This document shows positions 40,718 to 48,240 of a stretch of 51,063 nt of DNA, in pieces. This DNA is from GBS-DC sp037442365 (GTDB lineage Bacteria; Armatimonadota; Fimbriimonadia; Fimbriimonadales; GBS-DC), in the NCBI GenBank assembly GCA_037442365.1, contig JBBIQK010000017.1:1-51063 (forward strand), in the 5' to 3' direction. The first letter of the stretch is position 1; each line of letters begins with the position of its first letter. A program made the position numbers and the translations under genes. The notes under the pieces were generated by a model. The model had not been told where the DNA came from. It did no database searches and was given only the letters and a program-made list of their open reading frames with translations.

Positions 40718-41680
40718 TTACACCACTCCCGTCGGCACGCGCGGCGGCTTGAACTGACGGAAGGTCGCCTCGTCATAGGGCGGCTTGAGCTTGCCCTGCG
40801 CAATCATCCCCTCCAGCATCCGCACGAGTTGCATCACATTCGCGGGCACATCCTTGCGGGTGAAGCGCATGGGGCTGAGTCCGACGCCCTTCTCTTTGAC
40901 GCCGTATACGATTGTCCCTCTGCGGAACTGCCCGCGCGCCACGCGCTGGCACACATCGAACACGGCGTTGTCCACGCGCTTCATCATGCTGGTCAGCACG
41001 CGCCCCGGCGCGAGATGGTCTTGGTCGCTGTCGACGCCGATGGCGTAGTAGCCCCTGCCCTTCTGCTCGGCGGCGCGGATGACGCCCACCCCGCAGCGTC
41101 CTGCCGCGTGATAGATGATGTCCGCGCCCTGATTGAACTGCGTCAGCGCCAGCTCGCGCCCCTTGTTCACATCGTCCCAGTTGCCCGTGTAGCCCGTCAG
41201 CACCCGCGCGCGCGGATTGGTCGTCAGCACGCCCGCGCGATAGCCGTATTCGAACTTTTTAATCAGGGGCACATTCATTCCGCCGATGAAGCCCACTGCG
41301 TTGCGCTTGGTCATCGCGCCCGCGAGCGCGCCCACCAGATAGGAACCCTCCTGCTCGTTGAAAATCAGCGACACGCAGTTGGGCAGGTTGGGCGCCTTGC
41401 CGTCCACGATGCCAAAGTAGACCCTCGGAAAGCGGGGCGCGACGCGCGCCAGCGCATCTTCCATCAGGAACCCCACCGCGAAGACCACATTGAACCCTTG
41501 TCGCGCAAGGGTCGTCAGGTTGCGCACATAGTCGGCTGCCGTGCGCGATTCGAGATAGCGCACCTCCGCGTTGAGTTCCTTCTGGGCGCGTTGCAGTCCG
41601 CGCCATGCCGACGCATTGAACGACTCGTCGCCAATCCCGCCGACATCGGTCACCATCGCTGCACGAATCCGTCCTTGCAT
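40718..41680 (-). CDS. BMP (Med/PnrA-like) family substrate-binding protein lacking a signal peptide
   Basis: A 320-residue periplasmic-binding-protein fold of the basic membrane protein family, known for nucleoside binding (PnrA) or as ABC-transporter lipoproteins. VTDVGGIGDESFNASAWRGLQRA, FAVGFLMEDALARVAPRFPRVYFGIVDG, YLVGALAGAMTKRNAVGFIGGM, YTGNWDDVNKGRELA and IYHAAGRCGVGVIRAA are classic. The chain starts MQGRIRAAMVTDVGG with a GGGAGG ribosome-binding site just upstream, so it has neither a signal peptide nor a lipobox and probably stays in the cytoplasm. No permease or ATPase genes adjoin. A cytosolic ligand sensor or nucleoside-binding role is possible. Confidence 0.9.
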   Translation of the reverse strand: MQGRIRAAMVTDVGGIGDESFNASAWRGLQRAQKELNAEVRYLESRTAADYVRNLTTLARQGFNVVFAVGFLMEDALARVAPRFPRVYFGIVDGKAPNLPNCVSLIFNEQEGSYLVGALAGAMTKRNAVGFIGGMNVPLIKKFEYGYRAGVLTTNPRARVLTGYTGNWDDVNKGRELALTQFNQGADIIYHAAGRCGVGVIRAAEQKGRGYYAIGVDSDQDHLAPGRVLTSMMKRVDNAVFDVCQRVARGQFRRGTIVYGVKEKGVGLSPMRFTRKDVPANVMQLVRMLEGMIAQGKLKPPYDEATFRQFKPPRVPTGVV

Positions 41681-41738
41681 AAGCCTCCCTCAGGAGGATA
41701 GTGTACCTGATGGGCGAACGGCATAGTGCGGTCAGGGC

Positions 41739-41766
41739 GTAGGGGCGCATGGCGGTGCGCCCCTAC
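41739..41766. repeat. GC-rich intergenic hairpin
   Basis: GTAGGGGCGCA (41739-41749) pairs perfectly with TGCGCCCCTAC (41756-41766) across a 6-nt loop. It lies between two minus-strand genes. It could be a terminator without T-run or a member of a palindromic repeat family. The rest of this 155-bp gap shows nothing clear. Confidence 0.6.
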
Positions 41767-41835
41767 GAAACGCAACCTCTCCCCAACCCGTGAGAGAGGA
41801 GGACAAAGCGGGGTGTGAGAGCCTCTACAACCCCA

Positions 41836-43071
41836 CTAACACCCGCCGCCGAAGTTGAACAACACCGTCAGCAAGTCCGCATCGTCCACAGTGCCGTCGC
41901 AGTTAACATCCTCGCGTCCCAGGTTAGAGCCACTGTTGCCAAATGCAAACAACACGGCAAGCAGGTCGGCGTCGTCCACACAGCCGTTGTTGTCCACATC
42001 GCCACTGTGCGCGGTACAGCGCGGTCCTGTATCCAGCAGATAGCCCTCATTGCGATTCGTCGCCGCGTTGTAGCCCCAGCCCACGATGTAGCGCCCGTCG
42101 GGACTGACGGCAGCGGCGCCGTTAAGCGTCGATCCATTCGCAAGCAGGCTGGCGTAGGTCTGGCTCAGGTCTTCTATCCCTCCAGCCTGCGTCCAGCGAA
42201 AGGCGCGGTACTGGTTGGCGTTATTGATTGTCGTGCCGACTACTACCGCACCGTCTGCCGAGACGCCAGACGCCCAGCCCGACGCACCGCCGAGCGTGCC
42301 AAGGTCTTGCATCCCCCCAACCTGCGTCCAGCGAAAGGCGCGTTGACGCCTGCTGGCGTCGTATGCCACGCCCACTACCACCGTGCCATCCGCGGAAGCC
42401 GCAACCGCATAGCTCCAATCGCCGCCGAGTGTACCGAGGTCTTGCATCACCCCATTCTGCCAGCGAAAGGCACGCGTATAACCGTTGGGGTCGGCTGCCC
42501 TACCAACCACCACCGCGCCGTCTGCCGAAACGCCATAAGCCCAGCCGTAATTCCCGCCGAGCGTGCCGAGGTCCTGCATCCCAGTCGCCTGCGTCCAGCG
42601 AAAGGCGCGATACTGATTGCTGGCGTTCCACGCATACCCGACGACCACACTGCCGTCCGCCGAAACGCCCGACGCAAAGCTCAAGCTGCCGCCCAATGTG
42701 CCGAGGTCCTGCATCCCAGTCGCCTGCGTCCAGCGAAAGGCGCGCGTATTAAAACTAGAGTCGAAAGCCCATCCAACCACCACTGTGCCGTCCGCCGAAA
42801 CGCCATAAGCCCTACTCTGAGTGCCGCCCAGCGTGTTGGGAATTTGTTGCATCCCCCCACCCTGCGTCCAGCGAAAGGCGCGCGCCTCACCGCTGAAGCG
42901 TACAAAGCCGACGACCACACTGCCATCGGCTGAGACGCCAGTCGCCTCGCTTTCAGTCCCGCCAAGCGTGCCCAGCCAGGTGAGGCTCTGCGACCAGCCT
43001 GCATTCGCTGCCAGCGTAAGAGTGAATGTACCAATCAGCGCGTAGAGCCGATTCTGAGTAGCCCGTACCAT
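41836..43071 (-). CDS. Secreted HAF-repeat protein with dockerin-like tail (copy 4)
   Basis: A 411-residue paralogue of the three plus-strand HAF genes, 17 kb away. Signal peptide LYALIGTFTLTLAANAGWSQ, six HAF repeats (AFRWTQxTGMQDLGTLGG type, one as AFRWQN) and two dockerin-like loops (GDVDNNGCVDDADLLAVLFAFG, EDVNCDGTVDDADLLTVLFNFG) ending GGGC. AGGAGG (complement of 43079-43084) and a perfect consensus promoter at 43161-43133 make this the best-expressed looking of the four. It is divergent from the other dockerin-like gene at 43336. Confidence 0.86.
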   Translation of the reverse strand: MVRATQNRLYALIGTFTLTLAANAGWSQSLTWLGTLGGTESEATGVSADGSVVVGFVRFSGEARAFRWTQGGGMQQIPNTLGGTQSRAYGVSADGTVVVGWAFDSSFNTRAFRWTQATGMQDLGTLGGSLSFASGVSADGSVVVGYAWNASNQYRAFRWTQATGMQDLGTLGGNYGWAYGVSADGAVVVGRAADPNGYTRAFRWQNGVMQDLGTLGGDWSYAVAASADGTVVVGVAYDASRRQRAFRWTQVGGMQDLGTLGGASGWASGVSADGAVVVGTTINNANQYRAFRWTQAGGIEDLSQTYASLLANGSTLNGAAAVSPDGRYIVGWGYNAATNRNEGYLLDTGPRCTAHSGDVDNNGCVDDADLLAVLFAFGNSGSNLGREDVNCDGTVDDADLLTVLFNFGGGC

Positions 43072-43132
43072 GCTTTAGCCTCCTTCTGTTAGATGGTTCC
43101 CTGCCCCGCGCCAGCGCGCCTGGGCTACCGTA

Positions 43133-43161
43133 ATTATAGCGTACTTTTTGCAGAATGTCAA
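43133..43161 (-). promoter_or_regulatory. Perfect sigma-70 consensus promoter of HAF copy 4
   Basis: On the minus strand TTGACA (43161-43156), exactly 17 bp, then TATAAT (43138-43133). Both hexamers are perfect matches. Confidence 0.85.
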
Positions 43162-43221
43162 GGGTTTGGAAGAATGTTCAGAAATTTGCCTCTGGGCGCG
43201 ACTCGAATACCCTCTGCCCCC

Positions 43222-43250
43222 TTGACAAACGGCGCAAAATGTGCTATAAT
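43222..43250 (+). promoter_or_regulatory. Perfect sigma-70 consensus promoter of the dockerin-like gene
   Basis: TTGACA at 43222-43227, a 17-bp spacer and TATAAT at 43245-43250. It lies back to back with the HAF copy 4 promoter, their -35 elements 60 bp apart. Confidence 0.85.
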
Positions 43251-43261
43251 AGAGACGCTAA

Positions 43262-43285
43262 TCGGTTAACGGCATTCGGTTAACC
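43262..43285 (+). promoter_or_regulatory. Tandem GGTTAAC operator-like sites
   Basis: TCGGTTAAC occurs twice (43262-43270 and 43276-43284, 14 bp apart), the second as the palindrome GGTTAACC. They sit right after the -10, where a bound repressor would block initiation. The LacI-family gene 1 kb downstream is a candidate to bind them. Confidence 0.5.
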
Positions 43286-43335
43286 TCAATCCGCCGTACC
43301 GATTGGCTCACATTCCAACGAACGGAGGTAGAGCG

Positions 43336-44217
43336 ATGAAGCGATTGATGATGTTGTGGGCGGTATTGAGCGCAACCGCGCTGGTAGCGGGCGCGCAGAG
43401 CATCGTGGTGCGTCCCTATGTGTGGCACGACGACGCCTCGTCGGATTTCTCCGCGTCCTTTGCGAACGGCTGTCTGACCCTTTCGGATACCTCGACCGAT
43501 TGTCAGGGCAACTCGCCCGACTGGTACTCGCTATGTGGCTGGGGCAACCGCCACCACTGGTTCCTCTCGCTGGACGGCATTAGCCCGACCTGGTTTGACC
43601 CCGATTCGGACGGCAGTTCTCTGGAGCTGGAGGTCACTTTCAACCTGACTCCTGTGATGCAGGCGAACCGCACGGTGGAGGCGGGACTGTTTGTGCTGGA
43701 GCGTCCGTTTCCGCGCTATCCGCAAGCTGTGAACGATCAGGGCAACTGGTGGGCGGACGGCGTGCTGATGGTTGCCAACGAGTCGGCGGGCGGCAACGGC
43801 GGTGAGATTGCCGCGTTCGGCGGGCGACTGCCCTTCTGGGGTGGGGGCGGCGTGCGTTATCAGGGCGGTCCGATAACGCTCGTGTTCCGCTACGATGGCG
43901 CGCAGAAGCGCGTCCAGTACGAAGTGCGCTACGGCAACACGACGGCGACCAGCCCGTGGCTTGCGCCGGGCGACTCCGCCAGCACCTACAACAACGGTCC
44001 GCACGGGCTGCGCTACTTCCAGCTGGGCGGCTACCTGCAGATTAACGGCATCAATCAGGGCAACACGCAGGGCGGCGTCGCACAGTGGTGTAGCATCAAG
44101 CTGAACGGCAAGACCATCCTCGGGCCGGGCTCAGGTGATGTGAACGGCGACGGCTGCGTCGACGATGCCGACCTGCTGACGGTGCTGTTCAACTTCGGCA
44201 CGGGCTGCGGCAACTAA
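43336..44217 (+). CDS. Secreted protein with a single dockerin-like loop
   Basis: A 293-residue exported protein. Signal peptide MKRLMMLWAVLSATALVAGAQ; the mature part (about 22-265) is beta-rich with SLELEVTFNLTP, WWADGVLMVANESAG and YLQINGINQG, giving the look of a concanavalin-like or carbohydrate-binding jelly roll, but I cannot name a family. The last 28 residues form one dockerin-like calcium loop, GDVNGDGCVDDADLLTVLFNFG, ending TGCGN. GGAGGT at 43324-43329 fixes the ATG at 43336. Strong consensus promoter and operator-like repeats lie upstream, and the LacI regulator downstream suggests sugar-responsive expression. Confidence 0.75.
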   Translation: MKRLMMLWAVLSATALVAGAQSIVVRPYVWHDDASSDFSASFANGCLTLSDTSTDCQGNSPDWYSLCGWGNRHHWFLSLDGISPTWFDPDSDGSSLELEVTFNLTPVMQANRTVEAGLFVLERPFPRYPQAVNDQGNWWADGVLMVANESAGGNGGEIAAFGGRLPFWGGGGVRYQGGPITLVFRYDGAQKRVQYEVRYGNTTATSPWLAPGDSASTYNNGPHGLRYFQLGGYLQINGINQGNTQGGVAQWCSIKLNGKTILGPGSGDVNGDGCVDDADLLTVLFNFGTGCGN

Positions 44218-44228
44218 CCGCGTTTCAT

Positions 44229-44260
44229 GGGGTATCCCCCTGCATGCGCGGGGGAACCCC
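44229..44260 (+). terminator. Strong hairpin between the dockerin-like gene and lacI-type gene
   Basis: GGGGTATCCCCC pairs with GGGGGAACCCC, with a single bulged A, around a 9-nt loop. It lies 11 bp after a stop codon and 17 bp before the regulator ATG. The T-run is weak (TCTTG), so it could be a terminator, attenuator or repeat. Confidence 0.5.
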
Positions 44261-44277
44261 TCTTGCCTCAACGGGAT

Positions 44278-45315
44278 ATGAGCAAGCGGCGAATTACTCT
44301 GGACGATGTGGCAAGGCGGGCGGGCGTCTCGAAAGTGACGGTCTCCAACATCCTCAACAACCGTCCGACGGCGGTACCCATCAGCGAGGCGACGCGCCAG
44401 CGCGTGCTGTCGGCGGTGCAGGAGCTGGGCTACTACCCAAACGCAGTCGCGCGTGCGCTGGCGCGCCAGCGCGCCGACACGATTGCGATTGTGCTGCAGT
44501 TCCCTGCCATCTTTCAGGGCTGGTCGGGGTTCACCAACGAGCTGATGCGCGGCGTTTCGTACAAGGCGACCGAACTGGGCTACGACATCCTGCTGCACAC
44601 GCGCGCGCAGCCAACCGTCGAGCAGGAGGCGCGCTCGCTGATGGACGGGCGTGTGGACGGCGCGTTGCTCCTGCGCGATTATAACGACCCGCTCCATCCC
44701 CTGCTGCTGGAGCGCGACTTCCCGCATGTGCTGTTCTTCACGCGCAGCGCGCATCCAGACGCCTGCTGGGTGGATTGCGACAACTATCGGGGCGCTCAGC
44801 TGGCGACGGAGCATCTGCTGCAGCTGGGACGCACGCGCATCGTGCATTTGGCAGGTCCGCCGACCGCCTGCAGCGCCCTGGATCGCCTGCAGGGCTATCG
44901 CGAGACGCTCCAGCGGCATGGGATCTCCCTCCGCGAGGACTACATCATCCCTGCCCACTACGGCGGCGCAGACCTCAGCCGGCTGGTGCAGTTGCTACAC
45001 ACGCCGAAACGCCCCGACGCCCTGTTCGCATGGAGCGATGAGGTGGCGATTCGCGCGATGAACCTCTGCATCGAGCAGGGGCTGCGCGTGCCAGAAGACA
45101 TTGCGGTCGTCGGATTCGATTCCACCGAGATTTGCGAGCACACGAACCCGCCGCTGACCAGCGTGCGCCAGCCCATCGAGACGATGGCAGGCGCCGCGCT
45201 GGAGATGCTGGTGAACCTCATAGAGGGCAAGCCACTGCTACAGAAGACGCGCGTGTTTGAGCCTGTGCTTCAGGTACGGGCTTCCTGCGGCGCGAATCGG
45301 GAGGCGCACCGATGA
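44278..45315 (+). CDS. LacI family transcriptional regulator
   Basis: A 345-residue repressor-type regulator. The N-terminal helix-turn-helix and hinge are ITLDDVARRAGVSKVTVSNILNNR...RQRVLSAVQELGYYPNAVARAL; the periplasmic-binding-like effector domain follows (TIAIVLQFPAIFQGWSGFTNELMRGV, WVDCDNYRGAQLATEHLLQLG, DIAVVGFDSTEICEHTNPPLTSVRQP). It ends QVRASCG, the common family close. The effector is probably a sugar, given the glycoamylase-family gene three genes downstream. It overlaps the next small gene by 4 bp. Confidence 0.95.
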   Translation: MSKRRITLDDVARRAGVSKVTVSNILNNRPTAVPISEATRQRVLSAVQELGYYPNAVARALARQRADTIAIVLQFPAIFQGWSGFTNELMRGVSYKATELGYDILLHTRAQPTVEQEARSLMDGRVDGALLLRDYNDPLHPLLLERDFPHVLFFTRSAHPDACWVDCDNYRGAQLATEHLLQLGRTRIVHLAGPPTACSALDRLQGYRETLQRHGISLREDYIIPAHYGGADLSRLVQLLHTPKRPDALFAWSDEVAIRAMNLCIEQGLRVPEDIAVVGFDSTEICEHTNPPLTSVRQPIETMAGAALEMLVNLIEGKPLLQKTRVFEPVLQVRASCGANREAHR

Positions 45316-45530
45316 GAATGGAACTTGACCCCAAGATTGCGTGGGGCGCGATTGCAATTCTGGTAGTTGTGGTCGCGCTGGGCTACTATTTCTTCTTCCG
45401 CACGCCTTCGGGCGAGCTGACGCCAGAGCAGGCGGGCGCGGGCAAGCCCGTGCGTCCGGGCGAACTGCCGCCGGGCACGCCGCCCCCACCATGGCAGACG
45501 CCTGCGCCCAACCAATCCCAAACACAGTGA
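45312..45530 (+). CDS. Small single-span membrane protein
   Basis: A 72-residue protein with one membrane segment (IAWGAIAILVVVVALGYYFFF, about residues 9-29) and a Pro/Gly/Gln-rich tail (GELPPGTPPPPWQTPAPNQ). I recognise no family. It overlaps the LacI gene (ATGA) and sits 9 bp before the prepilin-like gene, so it is part of that transcript. Similar small proline-tailed proteins beside prepilin genes may be pilin accessories, but that is only context. Confidence 0.6.
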   Translation: MRMELDPKIAWGAIAILVVVVALGYYFFFRTPSGELTPEQAGAGKPVRPGELPPGTPPPPWQTPAPNQSQTQ

Positions 45531-45539
45531 GGTGCAACT

Positions 45540-46367
45540 ATGCGCAAATATGGCTTCACACTGATTGAACTGCTGGTCGTTATCGCGATTATCGCTATTC
45601 TGGCAGCGATTCTGTTCCCCGTGTTTGCACAGGCGCGTGAGTCGGCGCGTCTGACAACCTGTACCAGCAACGCCCGCCAGATTGGACTGGGCATGATGAT
45701 GTACGCCGACGACTTCGACGAGGTGCTGCCGCCGCGCCGCGACGAATCGGCGCCTACCTGCCAGGCGCAAATCTGGCAGCCGGGCGGCACGGACACATGG
45801 ACGGTGCATACCCGTAACTGGAAGCATCTGGTGAACGCCTACATCAAGAACGCCGACCTGTACCGCTGCCCGACGAATCCCGCCGCGCGAATCGCCGACG
45901 AGCAAGCCAGCTGCGCCAACACGACGGAGCCCCGCTTCATGCGCGGCTACTTCTACTACCATGCCTTCTTCCGCGTCGGCGGCGCGCCGGGCAGCAGTGA
46001 ATGGTGGGCAGGGCGCGGCTACGGTCTGCGCCATATCGAAAGCCCCGCCAACGCGCTCATCGTCGCCGAGAGCAAGGATGTCTACCCCGACTACGGACCC
46101 TGGATGTCGTTTTTCGCGAACTGGGGCGCGATTGGCTCGAACTGGGGCGCGAAGCATCGCGGCAGTGACAGGCACAGCACCATCATCTTCGCCGACGGAC
46201 ACGCCAAATACCTGCCCTACGAGCGCACCTGCACCCAGAGCGCGGGCACACTCAACATGTGGCAATACAACCCGTGCAACCCGAACGACATCACGGGCGG
46301 CAACCCCGACATCCGCTGGCTGAACACCTTCTGCTACACGCTGATGAACCGAGTGCCCTGCCCGTGA
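45540..46367 (+). CDS. Prepilin-type protein with H-X9-DG-like C-terminus
   Basis: A 275-residue exported pseudopilin. MRKYGFTLIELLVVIAIIAILAAILFPVF has the prepilin peptidase site after G5, F6 and the conserved E10, followed by the hydrophobic helix. ARESARLTTCTSNARQIGLGMMMYADDFDEVLPP is typical of the abundant DUF1559-like pseudopilins of Planctomycetota, Verrucomicrobiota and Armatimonadota, and ADGHAKYLPYERTC is the closing DGH segment. Their role is unclear; the many copies per genome suggest surface-exposed binding proteins. GAGGTG precedes the ATG. It overlaps the glycoamylase-family gene by one base. Confidence 0.92.
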   Translation: MRKYGFTLIELLVVIAIIAILAAILFPVFAQARESARLTTCTSNARQIGLGMMMYADDFDEVLPPRRDESAPTCQAQIWQPGGTDTWTVHTRNWKHLVNAYIKNADLYRCPTNPAARIADEQASCANTTEPRFMRGYFYYHAFFRVGGAPGSSEWWAGRGYGLRHIESPANALIVAESKDVYPDYGPWMSFFANWGAIGSNWGAKHRGSDRHSTIIFADGHAKYLPYERTCTQSAGTLNMWQYNPCNPNDITGGNPDIRWLNTFCYTLMNRVPCP

Positions 46368-47590
46368 TGGATACGCCTACTCTGCTGGAGCAGCTGGCGC
46401 GTCGCGCGTTCGACTTTTTCTGGCGCGAGACGCATCCGGACAGCGGGCTAACCAAAGACCGCGCCAATAATCACACGCGCGACGCCTTCGAAGTCTGCAG
46501 TATCGCGGCGAGCGGCTACGCGCTGGCGAGCCTGCCGATTGCCGTTCGCCGCGGCTGGATTACGCGCGCGCAAGCCCTCCGCCGCGCCCATCGGATGCTG
46601 GATGGGCACCTCCAGCTGGAGCATCAGCACGGCTGGCTGTACCACTTCATCCACTGGGAGAGCGGCAAGCGGATGTGGCAGAGCGAAATCTCCTCCATCG
46701 ACACGGGGCTGTTCGTGATGGGCGCGCTGTTCGCCGCCCACGCGCTGGAAGACGCCTCTCTCACCCGCAAGGTGAACCGATTCTACGAGCGGATGGACTT
46801 CCAGTGGATGCTCACGGACGGCGGCGCGCGCCCCAGCGAACGGACGCTGGGACACGGCTGGAAACCCGAAACAGGGTTCCTCAAGAACCGCTGGGACGAG
46901 TACGCCGAGCATATGTTTTTGTATGTGCTGGCGCTGGGTGCGCCGAACCCGATTCCCAGCGCGTGCTGGGACGCCTGGCGACGTCCGATGGTGCGCTACA
47001 GAGATTACGAGCTGTTGCTGGGCGGACCGCTGTTCATCCACCAGATGAGCCATCTGTATCTTGACCTGCGCGGGCGACGCGATCGGCTGGGCTACAACTA
47101 CTGGGTCTCGTCGCGCAACGCCACGCTCGCGCAACGGGCGTTCTGCATCGAGCATCGCGCCCGCTACAAGAGCTACGACGAGGATGTGTGGGGGCTGACC
47201 GCCAGCGACGGACCCGACGGGTATCGCGCCTACGGCGCGCCCGGCTGGGTGGAACACGACGGCACCGTCGCGCCCACCGCCGCGATTACCTCCATCATCT
47301 TCACGCCCGACCTCAGCCAGCGCGCCGCAAAAGCCATCTACGACCGACACGGCGCGCGACTCTGGGGACGCTACGGGTTCGGCAACGCCTTCAATGTCGA
47401 CCGCGATTGGTACGACCCGGAGGTAATCGGCATCGATCTGGGGATGATGCTACTGGGGCTGGAGAACCACCGCACGGGCTATGTGTGGGAGGTTTGCAAA
47501 AAGATACCCGCTGTGCAACGCGGAATGGCGGCGGCGGGCTTCCGCGCGACAGGCGAACGCGACGAAACCGCGCCGCTCCGAACGAGCTGA
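46367..47590 (+). CDS. Glycoamylase-family protein (PF10091-like; GH144-like)
   Basis: A 407-residue alpha/alpha-barrel-type carbohydrate enzyme. LLEQLARRAFDFFWRETHPDSGLTKDR at the start, DTGLFVMGALFAAHAL, FLKNRWDEYAEHMFLYVLALGAP, FIHQMSHLYLDLR, WGLTASDGPDGYRAYGAPG and GRYGFGNAFNVDRDWYDPEVIGIDLGMMLLGLEN are signatures of the glycoamylase domain family, some members of which are beta-1,2-glucan hydrolases. No signal peptide is evident, whereas many relatives are secreted, so it may act on oligosaccharides in the cytoplasm. It overlaps the pseudopilin gene stop (TGATG), linking LacI, pseudopilin and enzyme in one transcript. Confidence 0.88.
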   Translation: MDTPTLLEQLARRAFDFFWRETHPDSGLTKDRANNHTRDAFEVCSIAASGYALASLPIAVRRGWITRAQALRRAHRMLDGHLQLEHQHGWLYHFIHWESGKRMWQSEISSIDTGLFVMGALFAAHALEDASLTRKVNRFYERMDFQWMLTDGGARPSERTLGHGWKPETGFLKNRWDEYAEHMFLYVLALGAPNPIPSACWDAWRRPMVRYRDYELLLGGPLFIHQMSHLYLDLRGRRDRLGYNYWVSSRNATLAQRAFCIEHRARYKSYDEDVWGLTASDGPDGYRAYGAPGWVEHDGTVAPTAAITSIIFTPDLSQRAAKAIYDRHGARLWGRYGFGNAFNVDRDWYDPEVIGIDLGMMLLGLENHRTGYVWEVCKKIPAVQRGMAAAGFRATGERDETAPLRTS

Positions 47591-47625
47591 TGCAGGGGCT
47601 GTCCTGCCCAGCCCCATTTCGGAAC

Positions 47626-47644
47626 CGCTAGAATCGCACTCTAG
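47626..47644 (+). repeat. Free-standing copy of the tRNA-Ala anticodon arm
   Basis: CGCTAGAATCGCACTCTAG is identical over 19 nt to the sense sequence of the tRNA-Ala anticodon stem-loop (complement of 47755-47773), but in the opposite orientation and about 110 bp away. It may be an attachment-site scar. Confidence 0.75.
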
Positions 47645-47721
47645 CGCTCACTGCAGCGCACAGGTGTACGGAAAACGAGCCATACAGCAGGAAGGCAGAA
47701 TGCAGGAGGTAAGGGGCTTCA

Positions 47722-47797
47722 TGGTGGAGCGGAGGGGATTCGAACCCCCGACCTCTAGAGTGCGATTCTAGCGCTCTCCCAGCTGAGCTACCGCCCC
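47722..47797 (-). tRNA. tRNA-Ala (anticodon CGC)
   Basis: A complete 76-nt cloverleaf including an encoded CCA. The acceptor stem GGGGCGG/CCGCTCC holds the G3-U70 wobble that is the alanine identity element, with A73. D-arm GCTC/GAGC, anticodon stem CTAGA/TCTAG with loop ATCGCAC (anticodon CGC, reading GCG), variable loop AGGTC and T-arm GGGGG-TTCGAAT-CCCCT are all in order. Confidence 0.97.
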
Positions 47798-47809
47798 ACG
47801 ACGACGCAT

Positions 47810-47839
47810 AGTATACCATGACCGCGCAGCGCAATTCAA
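47810..47839 (-). promoter_or_regulatory. Promoter of tRNA-Ala
   Basis: On the minus strand TTGAAT (47839-47834), an 18-bp spacer and TATACT (47815-47810), 12 bp before the mature 5' end. Confidence 0.6.
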
Positions 47840-47883
47840 GGGGGCAGGAGTTGCAACGCGCGGAACGAATCGGAAACGCCGCC

Positions 47884-48213
47884 ATGATACACGACGAACG
47901 CCCATCATCGATGCCCCCGTTGCTGAATGTGGGGTTCTACAATTTCGTGCTGACGGACAAAATCGTCGCGCTGGTGCGCATCGACTCCGCGCCCGTGAAG
48001 CGACTGGTACAGCAGTTGCGTCGGGAGGGCACGCGCCTGATTGACGCCACGCAGGGACGCCGCACCCGATGCGTGGTGTTCCTCAATAGCGGGCAGATTG
48101 TGCTATCCGCGCTCACGCAGGAGACGCTCGCCAAACGGCTGAGCCGACCCGACGCCCTCTTCACACCCGAACCCACCGAAGAGGAGTTGCCCGACGAGGA
48201 GCCTGCCGAATAG
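47884..48213 (+). CDS. DUF370 / RemA-like regulatory protein
   Basis: A protein of the DUF370 (RemA) family, 109 residues from the ATG at 47884. LLNVGFYNFVLTDKIVALVRIDSAPVKRLVQQLRREGTRLIDATQGRRTRCVVFLNSGQIVLSALTQETLAKRL parallels Bacillus RemA, an oligomeric DNA-binding activator of biofilm-matrix and osmoprotection genes; the DATQGRRTR basic segment used for DNA contact is kept. The tail is acidic (EPTEEELPDEEPAE). The start is uncertain: homology begins at the ATG at 47911, and the frame is open back to 47818, but the box before 47818 belongs to the tRNA promoter. No Shine-Dalgarno is seen. Confidence 0.87.
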   Translation: MIHDERPSSMPPLLNVGFYNFVLTDKIVALVRIDSAPVKRLVQQLRREGTRLIDATQGRRTRCVVFLNSGQIVLSALTQETLAKRLSRPDALFTPEPTEEELPDEEPAE

Positions 48214-48227
48214 TCGCCGCCAGCGGG

Positions 48228-48233
48228 TACACT
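48228..48233 (+). promoter_or_regulatory. -10-like box of the LCP gene
   Basis: TACACT preceded by GGG, seven bases before the ATG at 48241 and with no Shine-Dalgarno; another of the start-abutting boxes. Confidence 0.45.
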
Positions 48234-48240
48234 CTTAACA

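Noticed and set aside
47811..47820. TATACC directly before ATG 47818 as promoter and start of the DUF370 gene
   Set aside because: The same bases read as the tRNA-Ala promoter on the minus strand, and the family similarity begins near 47911.
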